A stretch of 64,000 bases of DNA from Nemertoderma westbladi (GCA_032718475.1 JAUCBJ010008797.1:1-64000); one strand, 5' to 3'. Counted from the first letter of the stretch, positions 23,084 to 33,986 are shown. A program made the numbers and translations. The notes: generated from the letters alone by a model not told the origin.

Positions 23084-24000
23084 ATGGATAGGTGGAAGGT
23101 AATAAACCAACAGCTAGACATGCTGACAAGGTCGGTGGAAGGCTACAGTCCAACCAATGCCTCAGAGCCAGAACAAGCAGTCAAGTTTTATGAAGAACTG
23201 ACTGGACTTATAAAGGACATTCCGAAACACAATGTTAAAGTCATTGCTGGTGACTTGAATGCACAAATTGGCCCAGAAGACATCAAGGGTTACACCTATA
23301 ACACCAGTTCTAACAGAAATGGGTACTTACTTTTAGAACTAATGGAAGAATGTGAATTGATACCAACAAACAACACATTCGAAAAGAGTAAGGGGAAGAT
23401 ATGGACCTTTCAATACCCTTATGGAACCAAAGCACAACTGGATTACACCCTTATAATGAAAAAGTAGAGAAACAGCATGATCAACTGCGAGGCATACAGC
23501 TCGTTCAACCTAATTGGTTCGGACCACAGAATTGTGACTGCAGAGATCAGACTCAGTTTAGGAGCCAGCAAACCCAGGACAAGCAAGCAAATCAACTATG
23601 ACTGGTAGAAACTCAGAACTGGCAATGCTGTAAAGGATGCTTACACAGTAGAAGTTCAAAAACGCCTTGAAGCAGTGAAACACAATGGATGAAGACCAAT
23701 CCACTGATTCAATATACCAGAATATAATAACAGCCCACAAGGAATCAGCTAAGATGCATATCCCCCAGAAACCCAAACGAAAACAGTATGTGCCATGGCA
23801 AAACTCTGAGGTTACTTGTAAGAGAGAAGATCTTAAGATAGCCTACAAAGTTAAAACCGAACAACCAACAACCGAAAAAATTAACAAGGTTGAGAAAGCT
23901 AAGGACGATCTTAAATTGGCCTACAACATCAGCCAGGAAAAGTACATACGGGATAAAACTGATGCAATTACAACAGCTCACATACAGCAACAATAAAGAC
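23084..24000 (+). pseudogene. LINE endonuclease fragment, second RTE-like family
   Basis: An apurinic-type endonuclease domain is seen in pieces: YSPTNASEPEQAVKFYEEL, VKVIAGDLNAQIG (catalytic D/N), GKIWTFQYPYGTKAQLDYTL and, after a stop at 23465-23467, FNLIGSDHRIVTAEIRLSL (SDH motif). The ENDO-to-RT linker follows, with further stops (open 23685-23996). The RT is absent. A related fragment lies at 8679-8845 on the other strand. Family distinct from the 47-kb LINE, though with the same domain plan. Confidence 0.75.
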
Positions 24001-24004
24001 TTAC

Positions 24005-24906
24005 CTGGCAAAAGAGAAGTGGAAAAATCACTTCAGCAACTTGCTTGGGCAGCCACCAAACATCGAGCCAAACCGACGGTGATTCAGATACAACATATTC
24101 TCGCCTTCTTGAATACGTTGCAGCCATTGCTGTAATTAGTGATGGCAGAGACGGCTGATTATCAGCCATGGCAGCCATAGCCTGGTCTTCCTCTATAAGC
24201 GATGTGGGTTTTCCTGGAAGAAAATTCACTACACCAAGTTTTCCTTTTTTAATGCCTTTGTGGGGACACACATCTTTCCGTTTTCCAGCATTGACGCTTA
24301 CTTCAGGTACTCCTAATCGCCTGTAGTCGGACATCCGACTTTGTAATTTTAGTACCCAAAGTTGACTCCCTGTTTTATCGAGAGGATCTTTCGATTTAAG
24401 TACAGGAAATTTATCAACCAACAACCCTGCCACAAATTCGAACTGTATTGCTTTGGACATGGGGCGAATTTAAAAATCTTCTGTACCAGTGGGGTCAACA
24501 AGAAAGACTTTAGCTTCTTCATACATACTAGTTCCGAAACTTCTTTGAGGCCATCTATCCGCTTCACCACATCCAGCCCGTAGTCTGGAAAAGAAAATGT
24601 ACATTCAAAGGCTGCCGAAGTAAGCTGCCGAAGGCCGAGCCTGAGACTATCCGATGAGCGAGCATCTTCCCCATGCGGATTTAGATTAACACTGCCACTA
24701 GCGATTGGAACATTGCCACTAGCAATTGTGTCCTGTCGTACCGACTTTACCAGCCACTTCTGAGCAACTTGGAATTTTAACGATAATAATGTCTCCTCAG
24801 GTATTAATTGAAGAACTTGTATACTATTAATACCTACATCTTTTAATTTCTTAACAGTATCATCTGTAAATGAGTATCTTGAAAGGAGCTCATTCCATGC
24901 ATCCAT
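24005..24906 (-). pseudogene. SAM-domain gene exon (SAMD3-like), frameshifted
   Basis: Minus strand. ATG at 24906 opens an N-terminal SAM-like segment (WNELLSRYSFTDD, then LKDVGINSIQVLQLIPEETL, residues about 4-45). After a linker comes FSFPDYGLDVVKRI, then LKSFLLTPLVQKIFKFAP. A one-base frameshift near 24465 moves the reading to the frame of IQFEFVAGLLVDKFPVLKSK and LWVLKLQSRMSDYRRLGVPE. This order resembles SAMD3-like and related SAM-containing proteins that are expanded in some animals. TTTATCTTTAAG lies just before the ATG (acceptor-like) and CCAG|GTAAG at 24010-24001 is donor-like, so the stretch may be an exon. The frameshift argues for a pseudogene or a sequence error. Host function unknown. 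Confidence 0.5.
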
Positions 24907-25192
24907 CTTAAAGATAAACCTCAGAATATCATAAATTACAATGCAACAATAGTTATAAATTGACTACACGATACACATTAGGCCTAAGCTATATACAGAT
25001 TAATATCCCTGTATCCATGATGAGGTAAAATTGTCACACACCAAACAATATAGATGTTATTGTAAGTTAACACAACTGACTGCTTCCTCCAAGTTAAATA
25101 TATGTTTATGCTTTCGTGGAATACAGAATGAATCACTTTTATGTTTATACCACCCATGTAAGGGGTAGTAATCAAACAAGTTCAAATCGAGT

Positions 25193-25603
25193 TTACCTTC
25201 GAGCACAATACTTATCATATCGAATAAAGTTAGTCAAAACATGCATATGCAACATGTCATTTAGTTCATATTCATAGGCTTTACAAATAATGTATATATG
25301 TGTAACAGTCTTTGGAAAAATATGGAGAATTTCCCAATACTCATTTGTTTTAATATTGAACAAATATTGACCTAGTTTGTACTGAGTACCAAAACAAATT
25401 ATTTCCCTGCAAAGTTTTAATGATGTACAGTTGTTGTTACCGATTACTAAATTTGAATTGAGCATCTCTATAATGTCATTAGGAAAATGGTTTAGAGCTG
25501 ACAAATTCTGCGATTGGATTGGCGATAATGATGGAATTGCATTCGAAGTGAGGGTCCCAGTTTCAATGAAATATGTGACCTGCATCTGGTGCCTCTCAGC
25601 CAT
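25193..25603 (-). pseudogene. possible upstream exon of the SAM-domain gene region
   Basis: A 136-codon minus-strand stretch without stops that includes ICFGTQYKLGQYLFNIKTNE and YWEILHIFPKTVTHIYIICK. This pattern resembles the C-terminal beta-rich segment found in the same broad class of uncharacterised SAM/zinc-finger-related animal proteins; this similarity is from memory and uncertain. It ends in GAAG|GTAAAC, a donor-like site (about 25195). Its upstream side is cut 6 bp beyond the first ATG by the TTAA of a piggyBac-like terminus at 25609. Confidence 0.35.
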
Positions 25604-25608
25604 AGTCT

Positions 25609-25668
25609 TTAACCCTATTAGTACCGGGCTATGAAATGTTGTACAAATACCGGGGGGGGGGGGTCATG
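25609..25668. mobile_element. piggyBac-like terminus (TTAACCCTATTAG + G tract)
   Basis: TTAACCCTATTAGTACCGGG, followed by CTATGAAATG, TACAAATACC and 12 G, is the same sequence as the inverted right end of the element at 16954-18518. The opposite end is not seen downstream, so this copy is truncated or lost its right end to later insertions. Confidence 0.75.
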
Positions 25669-26030
25669 TCATGTTTTGAATGAATTTTGGTATGTCTTTT
25701 TTTCTCGTCTGATCGCGCAAACTTCCTTCCACATGTTTCGCACTAAAACATAATAATACCACGGAATATGAGGAGATATTACAGTCGGAAATCTAATATA
25801 CAGCAAAGCACACTGTTCAGGGTACTGATGGCACAGATGTAACCAATGACTGACTGTTGATTCTCACCTGACCTTAGAGAAACAAATATCACTAACGGTG
25901 GCCCGCTCTTGATTTTTCCACCTTTGGAATATTTCATTGATCAAGAGATATTTCTCTGGTAAGATTTCGAAATGACAATTCATTCCCCAATAACTAGTAA
26001 ACTGGACAATTACGGATTACCAAACAAATC
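25669..26030. other. no recognisable gene
   Basis: Non-coding sequence, presumably interior of the truncated TTAA element. No ORF with a recognised motif. Confidence 0.35.
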
Positions 26031-26290
26031 TCTAAAGGCCATGATACTCCACAGGAGCGGCGAGCGGCCGCGTCAAGCGGCCACTTTTTAAAAATAGAAC
26101 ACATTACTTTCTATGGGTGTAGATACACCACAAATGGCCGCTGCCGCTCGCCGCTGTTCTGGGTATTATACCAAAAGTCGCCGTTCACATCGGCCGCTCA
26201 CATCGGCCGCTCATATCGGCCACACGCCGCGGCCGCTCGCCCGTCGCCGCGGCCGCTCGCCGCTCCTGTGGTGTATCATGGTCTTTAAGA
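26031..26290. mobile_element. GC-rich MITE with about 40-bp inverted ends
   Basis: The left arm TAAAGGCCATGATACTCCAC, continuing through AGGAGCGGCGAGCGGCCGCG, pairs with the inverted right arm TAAAGACCATGATACACCAC and the same continuation. The core is very GC-rich with repeated CGGCCGCTC motifs (26195-26270), in strong contrast with the AT-rich flanks. No coding capacity. The target duplication is not clear, so the superfamily is unassigned. Confidence 0.75.
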
Positions 26291-26600
26291 AGCTTCAATA
26301 TGTTCAGAATAGTGCTGAGAGACTACTGTGTGGAATCCGCAAACGGGAACATATAAAGCCAGTTAAAAACTCCTTCATTGGCTTCCGATTACTCACAGAA
26401 TTTATTATAAAATTGCGTTATATACGGCAAGCGTTGTTTCTTTTAGCGCTGCACACAAAATAGGGAACGCCCTGCCTCTAAAAATTTTATCGACTACGTC
26501 AATCGATGTAATTGAAAAGAGGTAATTAAAAACACATTATGTAAGTTTGGAATATCCCTCCTAGTTTTTGCAGACAACTCCGTTTATGCCAGTATCACAC
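26281..26600 (+). pseudogene. CR1/L2-like LINE ORF2 C-terminal fragment
   Basis: Reads KKLQYVQNSAERLLCGIRKR, EHIKPVKNSFIGFRLL, then, in shifted frame after a stop, NALPLKIL with TSIDV. This is the LQ-VQN-AAR-L ... HI-PV--SLHWLP ... WN-LP pattern that closes CR1/L2-group ORF2 proteins. Degenerate. Truncated downstream before the BEL C LTR. Confidence 0.7.
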
Positions 26601-26698
26601 TCATGTTTTTAACAATTTTTTAATGATTTTTATTTATTGAGAACTATTTATAATAAGTAATCAAACTGAACTACAGTAAATTATTTTTGGGTCATTTA

Positions 26699-27361
26699 TG
26701 TTGGGCATATGAAATAGCATTAGATTCACTTCAAACCACTTAACATACATAGGTCGCAATCGTTTATCTGTAACCGGTCTCTCTAACCTTTAGTATATCA
26801 AGAAGGTGGGTGTCTGACTCTTGATCAGTATTCCGATATAATAATTCATCAACAAATATAACGAATAACCAACAGTAAAAGCAGTAAAGTTAAGGTATGA
26901 ATTCGTTTGATAACAGATATACGTTCTATAATTAAGCCTACTAATGTAAGACTAAAGACTGAAAACACGGAGGTGCCAAAAGCCGGTTCTTAGGCTCTGG
27001 GCAAAAACATAACACTGAACTACTGAGTTCTGTATACACCTCCAACACAGAGACAAAAAACGCTCTGATTGGTCAACCGAACAACGAGAGAACAAAGAAA
27101 CAAAGAAACGTCGACGTGGCAATATCAGCTGCTAGCCGTCGTCATGGTAGCGACACTGTTTTCAAGAGTATCCAGCTTATCGCGTCACGAGATTGCAGAT
27201 TATGTCCTCTAAAGTACAAATACAGTACAAATAAAGAAGAAATGACTTTTATGTCCTCTAAAACACCAGTACAGCAAGGACACGGCCTTTTTATGCCTGG
27301 CAAACCAACTACAGAGTACTTTAAGGGAAAATAACCTGTTAATGACGCAAAAGCTTTTACA
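26699..27361 (-). repeat. 3' LTR of BEL element C
   Basis: The 663-bp copy adjoins the polypurine tract. It matches the 37708 copy at the same length. Visible differences are in GATTGCAGATT versus GATTGCGGATT, ACAAATAAAG versus ACAAATACAG, and AACCTGTT versus AACCGGTT. Confidence 0.9.
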
Positions 27362-27832
27362 CCGCTCCCAGAAAATGGGATTTAAGTCTATAAAATATAA
27401 CAAATCACAGTTTCTAAAATATAAAGATACTCTAAACAGTTAGTCTTTCTTACGCAGACGGTGTTTACGCAGTTTTTTGAGGCTAGCAAGAGTCCTTTTC
27501 TCTTTGGGGCAAGCCACTTTACTAGGAAGGCTATAAATCCTGGGTGAAGGGTGCAATATGATTGCATCAGAAGATGTAGGATTATGGTCGGGGTATCCGC
27601 CGTTTCGATATGCTTCTCCTCGAGCTGATTTTCCTCCGCTCGTAGCTGGATACGTTCATCCAAAAACTCTCGCAGAGAATGGGGTTGTCTAAGTTCGATA
27701 TCTTCTTAGAGATTCTGGATTTCACAATCGAACTGAGATAAAGACAATTCGTTTATCGCTTGGACTTGCTGTTACAACTTACGTTTATCTGAACAAACGC
27801 AGGTTTCCTTTCTGATCTTTGTAGAATAGCGT
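27362..27832. other. 3' non-coding part of BEL element C
   Basis: Between the unknown ORF block and the 3' LTR. A 91-codon minus-strand ORF (27388-27663) overlaps it with MDERIQLRAEENQLEEKHIE at its start, a charged, possibly helical segment. This may be a remnant of the C-terminus of the unknown protein. No confident call. Confidence 0.35.
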
Positions 27833-28960
27833 TTAACTCGTTTGGTACAACGTTCTCCGCCACTTTGGTGACAGGTTATATCGTGTCAAGCCGGGATGAT
27901 GGTAAGGGTTAAACGGCGATATTAAATGTCCGCGTCCCAATCCGGCTAGGTAGGATGGGCTAATATCTAAGAAGCCCACAACTGGGGTGCCACCGACTAA
28001 TCGTTCAGGTAACACTAGATCTTTGAGCAGTGAGCACAGCTCGGGAGGATCCGTCATACTAACAGGATCAAGAGTCTGAGGTCTCACTAGGGAATGAGGA
28101 GGTCTGATCGAGTATTCCGAAACTCTGATCATTGGTTTATTTAAGGATTGTCTGAGTCGAACGAGCGTAGGTGATACATCGAACAAGTTTCGTTCGAAAC
28201 TCCCGTAAATATAGCGAGTAAAACCGTGTTCAAAGCAACGTATCCGCGGATGTTTATGTCTTTCCGTTTGTTGGTTGGGTCTTGGGCATTCATCGCAATA
28301 ATACCAAAACGCACGTCTTGTAGGGGAAACGCGAGTGATCTTTCTCCAGCTTACAATATTCCTCCATCCGTTCGAAGCTATCCGGTACAACAGGTAGCGA
28401 TCGATCGGCGGTAAGATACATCATAGTGGAATAGAGCCGTTTGAGTTCTACCATGCGGTCATGATGTATACCTTGAGGATATCGAGTTTCTAGATTATGT
28501 TGACTGGTAATATCGAGATAGGTTTCTCTCAAGAATTCCAGGTATTTGGTGGAGTCGCTGCGTTTATCCGGCTCTTCGACATCTGCGCTTTCGAGTCGGT
28601 TTCGAATAGAATTTTCGTGTTCGAGTCTCAGTTTATCGTTCCGCTTCCGCTGGGTATGATATTTAAATAAACCATTTCCCTTTTGGTGTCTTTATCGTTT
28701 GTATCGTGTAGGTCGATAGGATGACCAGTAGTTAAGAAGTCCATATACGTACCATTACGATGCGTATAGCGAGCGGTGAATTTTCTACAGTCCAACCCAC
28801 GCGCAAGTTGCTCCCGGGACATTGGCGGTTAGATATAACGACCATCGTCCTCCGTAGTAGTTGGACCAGCGTCGCCGCGTATCAAGCTATCAACAAACGC
28901 TTGTAAAGGTAGAGTATATCGCTCCCTGATACCAAGATCATCTTCTATCAACTCAATCAT
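27833..28960 (-). pseudogene. unrecognised protein-coding block in env position of BEL C
   Basis: I do not recognise this protein. Four consecutive minus-strand open stretches in changing frames cover it almost without gaps: from an ATG at 28960 (MIELIEDDLGIRERYTLPLQ), through 28822-28628 and 28532-28290, to 28390-27833. The last contains a cysteine/histidine cluster FWYYCDECPRPN followed by RHKHPRIRCFEHGF (C-x2-C ... H ... C-x2-H) and a proline-rich tail (PPELCSLLKDL, LGRGHLISPFNPYHHP). Composition and codon use look coding, with more GC than the surrounding non-coding DNA. No signal peptide or membrane segment is seen, so a classical envelope is unlikely. Frame changes suggest recent decay of a protein of about 370 residues. 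Origin may be a captured host or viral gene. Confidence 0.45.
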
Positions 28961-28989
28961 ATCTGCTATATAAGTTTATCCATATTATA

Positions 28990-29162
28990 ATGAGTTTATA
29001 TTTAGGCGAGCGGGCGTCGCTGCCTACCCCTCTCTGCCCCCGGACAGTGCGAGATCCTCAGCGCTGGTGTACTTTCGCCGATGTGCCTATTGCCAATGTC
29101 GTAGCTGCACAACGACTACAACAACCAGTACGAGCCACTCCATTGTCCGTCCCAAAGGCTTA
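28990..29162 (+). CDS. small ORF divergent from the unknown block
   Basis: A 57-codon plus-strand ORF from ATG 28990 to TAG 29162 with GC-rich codons, starting 30 bp from the ATG of the minus-strand unknown block. It reads MSLYLGERASLPTPLCPRTV and ends in RATPLSVPKA. No family recognised. It could be chance in a compositionally biased stretch; listed only because of its divergent arrangement and composition. Confidence 0.2.
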
Positions 29163-30608
29163 GATATACTTCAGGTTCTTACTGGAGAGTTAGGGTTACT
29201 TTCACAATTGCGACTCGCTACTGTAAACACACCTTAGTAGTAACATTCACCTACAAACGCACAAATTCCACTTAACTGTCACAAATTGTACACATTCTAT
29301 CACACATTCGGGTCATTTGTCCGTTAGTCAAGTGCCTTCCAGAATGTCACGTTGTTATTATGTATCCTTGGATACTAGCAGTGTGCTATTTATTCCGTAT
29401 GCTATTCAATGGGCAAGCCTTTTATTGTTCTTTTAACTCACTTCTAATTCTAGCGTGGTTGTTGCTATGGTGACATTATGGAAAGCTAGCAGTAGAATTA
29501 GGGTAATTCCCATGCATACAGATCTGGGATGCTATTTAATATTAATTCTTTAATTGTCAATATCCCCTTTATACATGATTCTATGAATTTTATCGGCTAT
29601 TGACTATACATTGGAGATTCTCGCACACAAATACACTTAATAGAGTGAATCTCCGCTCCCATGATCTATTAATTAATGGAATTTTGGGAATGTTATAAAT
29701 TGTACAAAATGACAATTTATTAAATTCATTTAAATATATGAATTTAAATTTATTCCCGTGAATTTTATTATTTGATGTTAAAATTGACACAATTTGATTC
29801 CAGAGCAGGTCTGGGGACATAGGATCCTTAATTCTATAAAAATTGTCTTTTTAAGAGTATCGGTAAGTGCTACGATATCTTAATCGACTAGAATTTTAAA
29901 GGATCTGATATTTGACAGATTTTTGTAAATATTAATAATTAACATTTAGGATGGGCACCAGTTTATTCCAGAACTTGTCTGGGGACGTTAACCATTGATT
30001 CTAGAAATTTGTCTTTCAAGTATATCGGTGGGTGCCACGATATCTTAATAGACTAGAATTACAGATGGTCAAAGGGTTTAACAGATTTATTTTGCGTTTC
30101 ACGCTACTGTTAGAGGGACATCACGCTACTATATGTATTATTTAATATACGGTATGAGAGCAATATCGCACGAAGCAATGTCAGTGTGAAGAGGCAAGTC
30201 GTTTCCAAGGTCTACCCAGAGCTTGGTTTAGCCGAGACACGAGGATCTGAACTTTGCATTCCTAATACTCTGCCTACCAATAATATTTAAATATAGTAGT
30301 GGCTTTATTGCACTTTAATAAGTACGGATATTTCATCTTACTGTAGTCACGTATTTATAATATGATACGGGCAGTAAGGAAAGAGGAAAAGAATTATTTC
30401 TCGCCGTCGCACTAAATATATAATATACGTAATTAAATAATAAACCCGAATATATATTGCACTAATCTACTAAATAATCTCTAAAATACCATACTACTAA
30501 ATAAAATTAAATAAAACGATTAAAATAAAATTACATAATAATACATACATAAATATAAAAATAAAACAAATACAAAATAATAGAGTCACACACCCACTCC
30601 ATATGTTG
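29163..30608. other. AT-rich non-coding interior of BEL C with a short duplication
   Basis: No gene recognised. An imperfect direct duplication of about 100 bp has copies near 29802-29900 and 29966-30065 sharing TCTGGGGAC and ACGATATCTTAAT, offset 164 bp. The integrase core and DUF5641 end expected here are absent. Confidence 0.5.
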
Positions 30609-33600
30609 TTACGTTATGGAGTCCCTAGATGTTTGAAGGATTAGGGAGGTGGTCGTGGGAAGAGAATCTTGCCTTCCACAGTTTCCGGAGAGTCCTCCAT
30701 TCCCTTCCAGTAAACACAAACGACCGACTGGGTGATTGAGTCGCTGCATCCCGAATACAATTCCAGGTTTCCTCTTCGTCCTGGAATAGTGACGATAGAA
30801 ACATCGCTCTAGGTACACGACGGCCTTACAAAGCCGATTCCAGGAGCTATAGTGGTCCGTCGCTCCCTGCAGGAGAGGTGAGAGTCCCTGCGAGACGTCT
30901 GATGTTCCAGAGCTCCAATCGCTCTCTCTGATCTTCATGAAGGATCCACTCGCGGTGGGGAGGTCCAGATCCACGGCGTCGTCCCTGGCAATATGTAATA
31001 CCGACAGATCTATCCCGGGTTCAAATAACTCCGATCCACCCGTCCGGGTTTTAGGTTTGACTTTCTCCGCTCCCTTGGCTGGTCTAATCTCAGTCGGAGT
31101 AAGATGGGGAGGCCATTCATCCTCCTTACTCAGGAAGTCGGGTTCACCTAACCGGTCTGTAGTATCTGTCAGTTCTTGAGGAGTTGCTCCTCTGGAAGCG
31201 ATGTCAGTTGGATTAAACTTCTTGGGGCAATATCTCCATTGATCTACATTGGAGCTAATATCGTCATTATCTGAGGAGTATGGTGTTCCCTCAGTTGGGT
31301 CGTCTCCCTCACTAGTATCATCTTCCCATTCACTCACCTGGCAGACGCGATCTTGAAGCAGTCTTTCTCTGAGCGTTCTTCGGGAAGGTCCAGTAAGGTA
31401 CCAACCTACTCTAGTTCTTACCGCATAGGTCTGAAGTGGTTGCGGTTGAGCAGGTCGTTTCTCCAATGTCTCCAGCGCCTCATGCGCGTTTTGACCGATT
31501 AATATTTGTACTCCAGGATAATCGGTGTCGAATCTAGGAATGTTAAGTTGTTGGGCATGATCATCTTCGTCCCAATTATAAGGTTCCACTTGGGTGGTAG
31601 CGAAGTTCTTTATTGCCACCATTTTGACTGACCTTATACTGTGTTCTCCTAGTTTATCCTGTGGAGTGGACAACTCACCTATATAATAGTCGGCAGCCAC
31701 AGCAGATTTCCAAACCTGCATGATCCCTGACATGTTTAGCTTGGTTCGGAACTTGGGTTGTCCAGCAAAGATGTCTTCGGCTAGTTCTTTATCGATGAAT
31801 GTTCCTGTGCTGCCGGAGTCCAGGAGGGCGTTCACTATATAGCTCTTCTGAGGTCCGTGGACCCGTAACTGGACTACAGGAAATTCTCGGATTCCTACAT
31901 TTGAAGTTGGCGCTTTCCAAGATTGTTGTTGATCTGAAGTAGTTAGGGTGAGGTCGCTGTCTGTGTCTTTCTCATACATGAGTGCTCGATACACTGCGGT
32001 GGTGTTTATTAAGTAACAGGATTCGTTTTCGTCGGAGAACTCGTCCGTATAGAATCCTTCCATCTCAGATTGATCAGTGTCGTTCACATCACTGAATTGG
32101 ACATGTAGTTCGGAATCACTCACCTGACTCGGACTATTTCGCTCGAATTCAGTGTGCAACAAGATATGATGTTTCGCACCGCACTTTGCACACCTTGCGT
32201 CGGAGTAACAGGTTCGCCGTTGGTGTCCTCGTCTGAGGCAATTATAACACAACCGCTTATCCCACATGACTTCACGTCTATCCTTTAGTGATTTCTTTAG
32301 GAATTTATCACACATATTCAAACGGTGGGGCCCATCGCACAGCACACATTTGGGCTTGATGTTACTTACTTTAACATGTGCTGTGTGGTGCACGTTCGTT
32401 CTTTCCTCGGGCTTTCTCACCTGAATTCTCTTGGGAGACGTAGGAGGAGTTTTTCTTACCTGTTCTCTCCTGTCATTGGTTCGAGACTTGAATTTACTTA
32501 CCTGGTCTTTAGGCGTTTTGTTGTCACAGCAAGATCTTTCAGTGTCTTTCCCGCTATCCTCTCCCCGAGAAGTCCGGCCCTCGCCGTCGTCTGTATAACA
32601 CACTGGTGTTACCCTTCTCCTAGAAACGGGTTTCTCACTTACCTTGTTTTCCAGTGTCTTCTCTCTGGACTGCCTTAGGAGCTGTAATTTCACTTCTCCA
32701 TCTAAGAATGACATGAGATCAGCCATGGTAGGGTCTCGTCGTTGTTGTTCCATCATATATAACACTTTCTTATCCCAGCGTGTACCTACTCCGCCCTTCG
32801 GTAAAGTAGAAGCCACTGCTCTAATAACCATAGCACTCTGATACTCATGAGACTTACCTAGCCAATCTAATTGTCTGCAGATCTCCTGAATCTCATCGGA
32901 AAACTCTATAATCCCGCTGCTAATAAACTTTCGGGGCGCTACTAACTTTGCATACAAATACCCAGCTATGTTATTCCTATTACCATACCTGATGTTTAGT
33001 GTATCCCAAACTTGTCTTAATCCGTCTGGATGTCCAATAAACTTTAACGCCATTAACTTGGGAGATCCTTCCAAGCACTCGATGAGGAATCTAAGTTTCT
33101 CTCCATTAGATAGCACAGAGTTCTGTATGTTATCTTTGTAATATTCATTAAAAGGTAACCATTTCATCTCATCTCCATTGAACTTGACGATCTCTCCCAC
33201 CTTTACCGCTTGCCGGGCTTCGGTTCTAGCCATTTGACGCGTAAAACTTTCTTGGGCCATCGTGTTATTTAATATCAAGTTATCGGTATATAAATTTCTC
33301 GGATTGTGATCCGGTCTATAGGGAATATCATTATCAACAGGTCTATAATTACCCTTAATAGGGTTCACTATAGGAGTTTCTACTTCGCTAGCAGTATAGA
33401 TGCGTGTAGGCTCCACACCTTGCGCATGAGATACTTCAGACCTAACAGGTTGACACATTGCTACAGGGGGTGGTGGTATACCCCTTTGTGTATTTACTAA
33501 TTTATCGCGTTCTAGCGCGATACTTTGCTGCACTTCTTGCAACTCTAGCCTACTTTCCCTTACTGTGCCTTTGAATTGTTGAACAGTCTCCTGCATCTGT

Positions 33601-33986
33601 CCGAGCAGGAGATCCATCCCCCGTCGTCTCTCATCCACCCATTCAACCGCCGAAGCGGGATTCGCCAACGTTGTAGCGGGCGGACGAGGGACAACGGGCG
33701 ACAAATCATGAATATTTCGCTCGGAGTCCAGGGTATGAACTGTCTCACGGACTGTTCTGCTGGGCACAGGTAGCTTAGTGCTGTGCAGAAGGAATTGAGA
33801 AGTAGGTTCAGGGAGTACAGGTGTCTCTACGACTGAAAGGGTGGCTTCGGGAACAGGCCTAATTATTTCAGGCTCATCTACTATAGTAGGGAGTCTCTCT
33901 ATTGTAATTGTTTGGTCTGTGGGTTCTATACTACCTAAGTTGGTGTTATTTAGTTGCCTTCTAACAGCTGGAGGCAAATCAGGCAA
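30609..33986 (-). CDS. BEL/Pao Gag-protease polyprotein with RT/RNase H removed in frame
   Basis: 1125 codons, open throughout. The first residue of the stretch is a TTG within a longer open frame, so this is the continuation of Gag rather than a true start. In order: capsid-like region (EIVKFNGDEMKWLPFNEYYK, then LIECLEGSPKLMALKFIGHP, residues about 265-315), three zinc-binding motifs (CVLCDGPHRLNMC, CYNCLRRGHQRRTC, CAKCGAKHH), aspartic protease (NALLDSGSTGTFID, about residue 720) and its end TRVGWYLTGPS. After about 45 acidic residues it runs straight into QWRYCPKKFNPTDIASRG (about residue 914), the block that normally follows RNase H. About 600-700 residues of RT and RNase H are therefore missing while the frame stays open. 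The integrase core is also absent. Confidence 0.85.
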   Translation of the reverse strand: MPDLPPAVRRQLNNTNLGSIEPTDQTITIERLPTIVDEPEIIRPVPEATLSVVETPVLPEPTSQFLLHSTKLPVPSRTVRETVHTLDSERNIHDLSPVVPRPPATTLANPASAVEWVDERRRGMDLLLGQMQETVQQFKGTVRESRLELQEVQQSIALERDKLVNTQRGIPPPPVAMCQPVRSEVSHAQGVEPTRIYTASEVETPIVNPIKGNYRPVDNDIPYRPDHNPRNLYTDNLILNNTMAQESFTRQMARTEARQAVKVGEIVKFNGDEMKWLPFNEYYKDNIQNSVLSNGEKLRFLIECLEGSPKLMALKFIGHPDGLRQVWDTLNIRYGNRNNIAGYLYAKLVAPRKFISSGIIEFSDEIQEICRQLDWLGKSHEYQSAMVIRAVASTLPKGGVGTRWDKKVLYMMEQQRRDPTMADLMSFLDGEVKLQLLRQSREKTLENKVSEKPVSRRRVTPVCYTDDGEGRTSRGEDSGKDTERSCCDNKTPKDQVSKFKSRTNDRREQVRKTPPTSPKRIQVRKPEERTNVHHTAHVKVSNIKPKCVLCDGPHRLNMCDKFLKKSLKDRREVMWDKRLCYNCLRRGHQRRTCYSDARCAKCGAKHHILLHTEFERNSPSQVSDSELHVQFSDVNDTDQSEMEGFYTDEFSDENESCYLINTTAVYRALMYEKDTDSDLTLTTSDQQQSWKAPTSNVGIREFPVVQLRVHGPQKSYIVNALLDSGSTGTFIDKELAEDIFAGQPKFRTKLNMSGIMQVWKSAVAADYYIGELSTPQDKLGEHSIRSVKMVAIKNFATTQVEPYNWDEDDHAQQLNIPRFDTDYPGVQILIGQNAHEALETLEKRPAQPQPLQTYAVRTRVGWYLTGPSRRTLRERLLQDRVCQVSEWEDDTSEGDDPTEGTPYSSDNDDISSNVDQWRYCPKKFNPTDIASRGATPQELTDTTDRLGEPDFLSKEDEWPPHLTPTEIRPAKGAEKVKPKTRTGGSELFEPGIDLSVLHIARDDAVDLDLPTASGSFMKIRESDWSSGTSDVSQGLSPLLQGATDHYSSWNRLCKAVVYLERCFYRHYSRTKRKPGIVFGMQRLNHPVGRLCLLEGNGGLSGNCGRQDSLPTTTSLILQTSRDSIT

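Noticed and set aside
26113-26280. Plus-strand ORF running through the GC-rich MITE
   Set aside because: Only the part after 26281 (LINE-derived) is meaningful; the upstream Arg/Ala-rich segment is MITE sequence.
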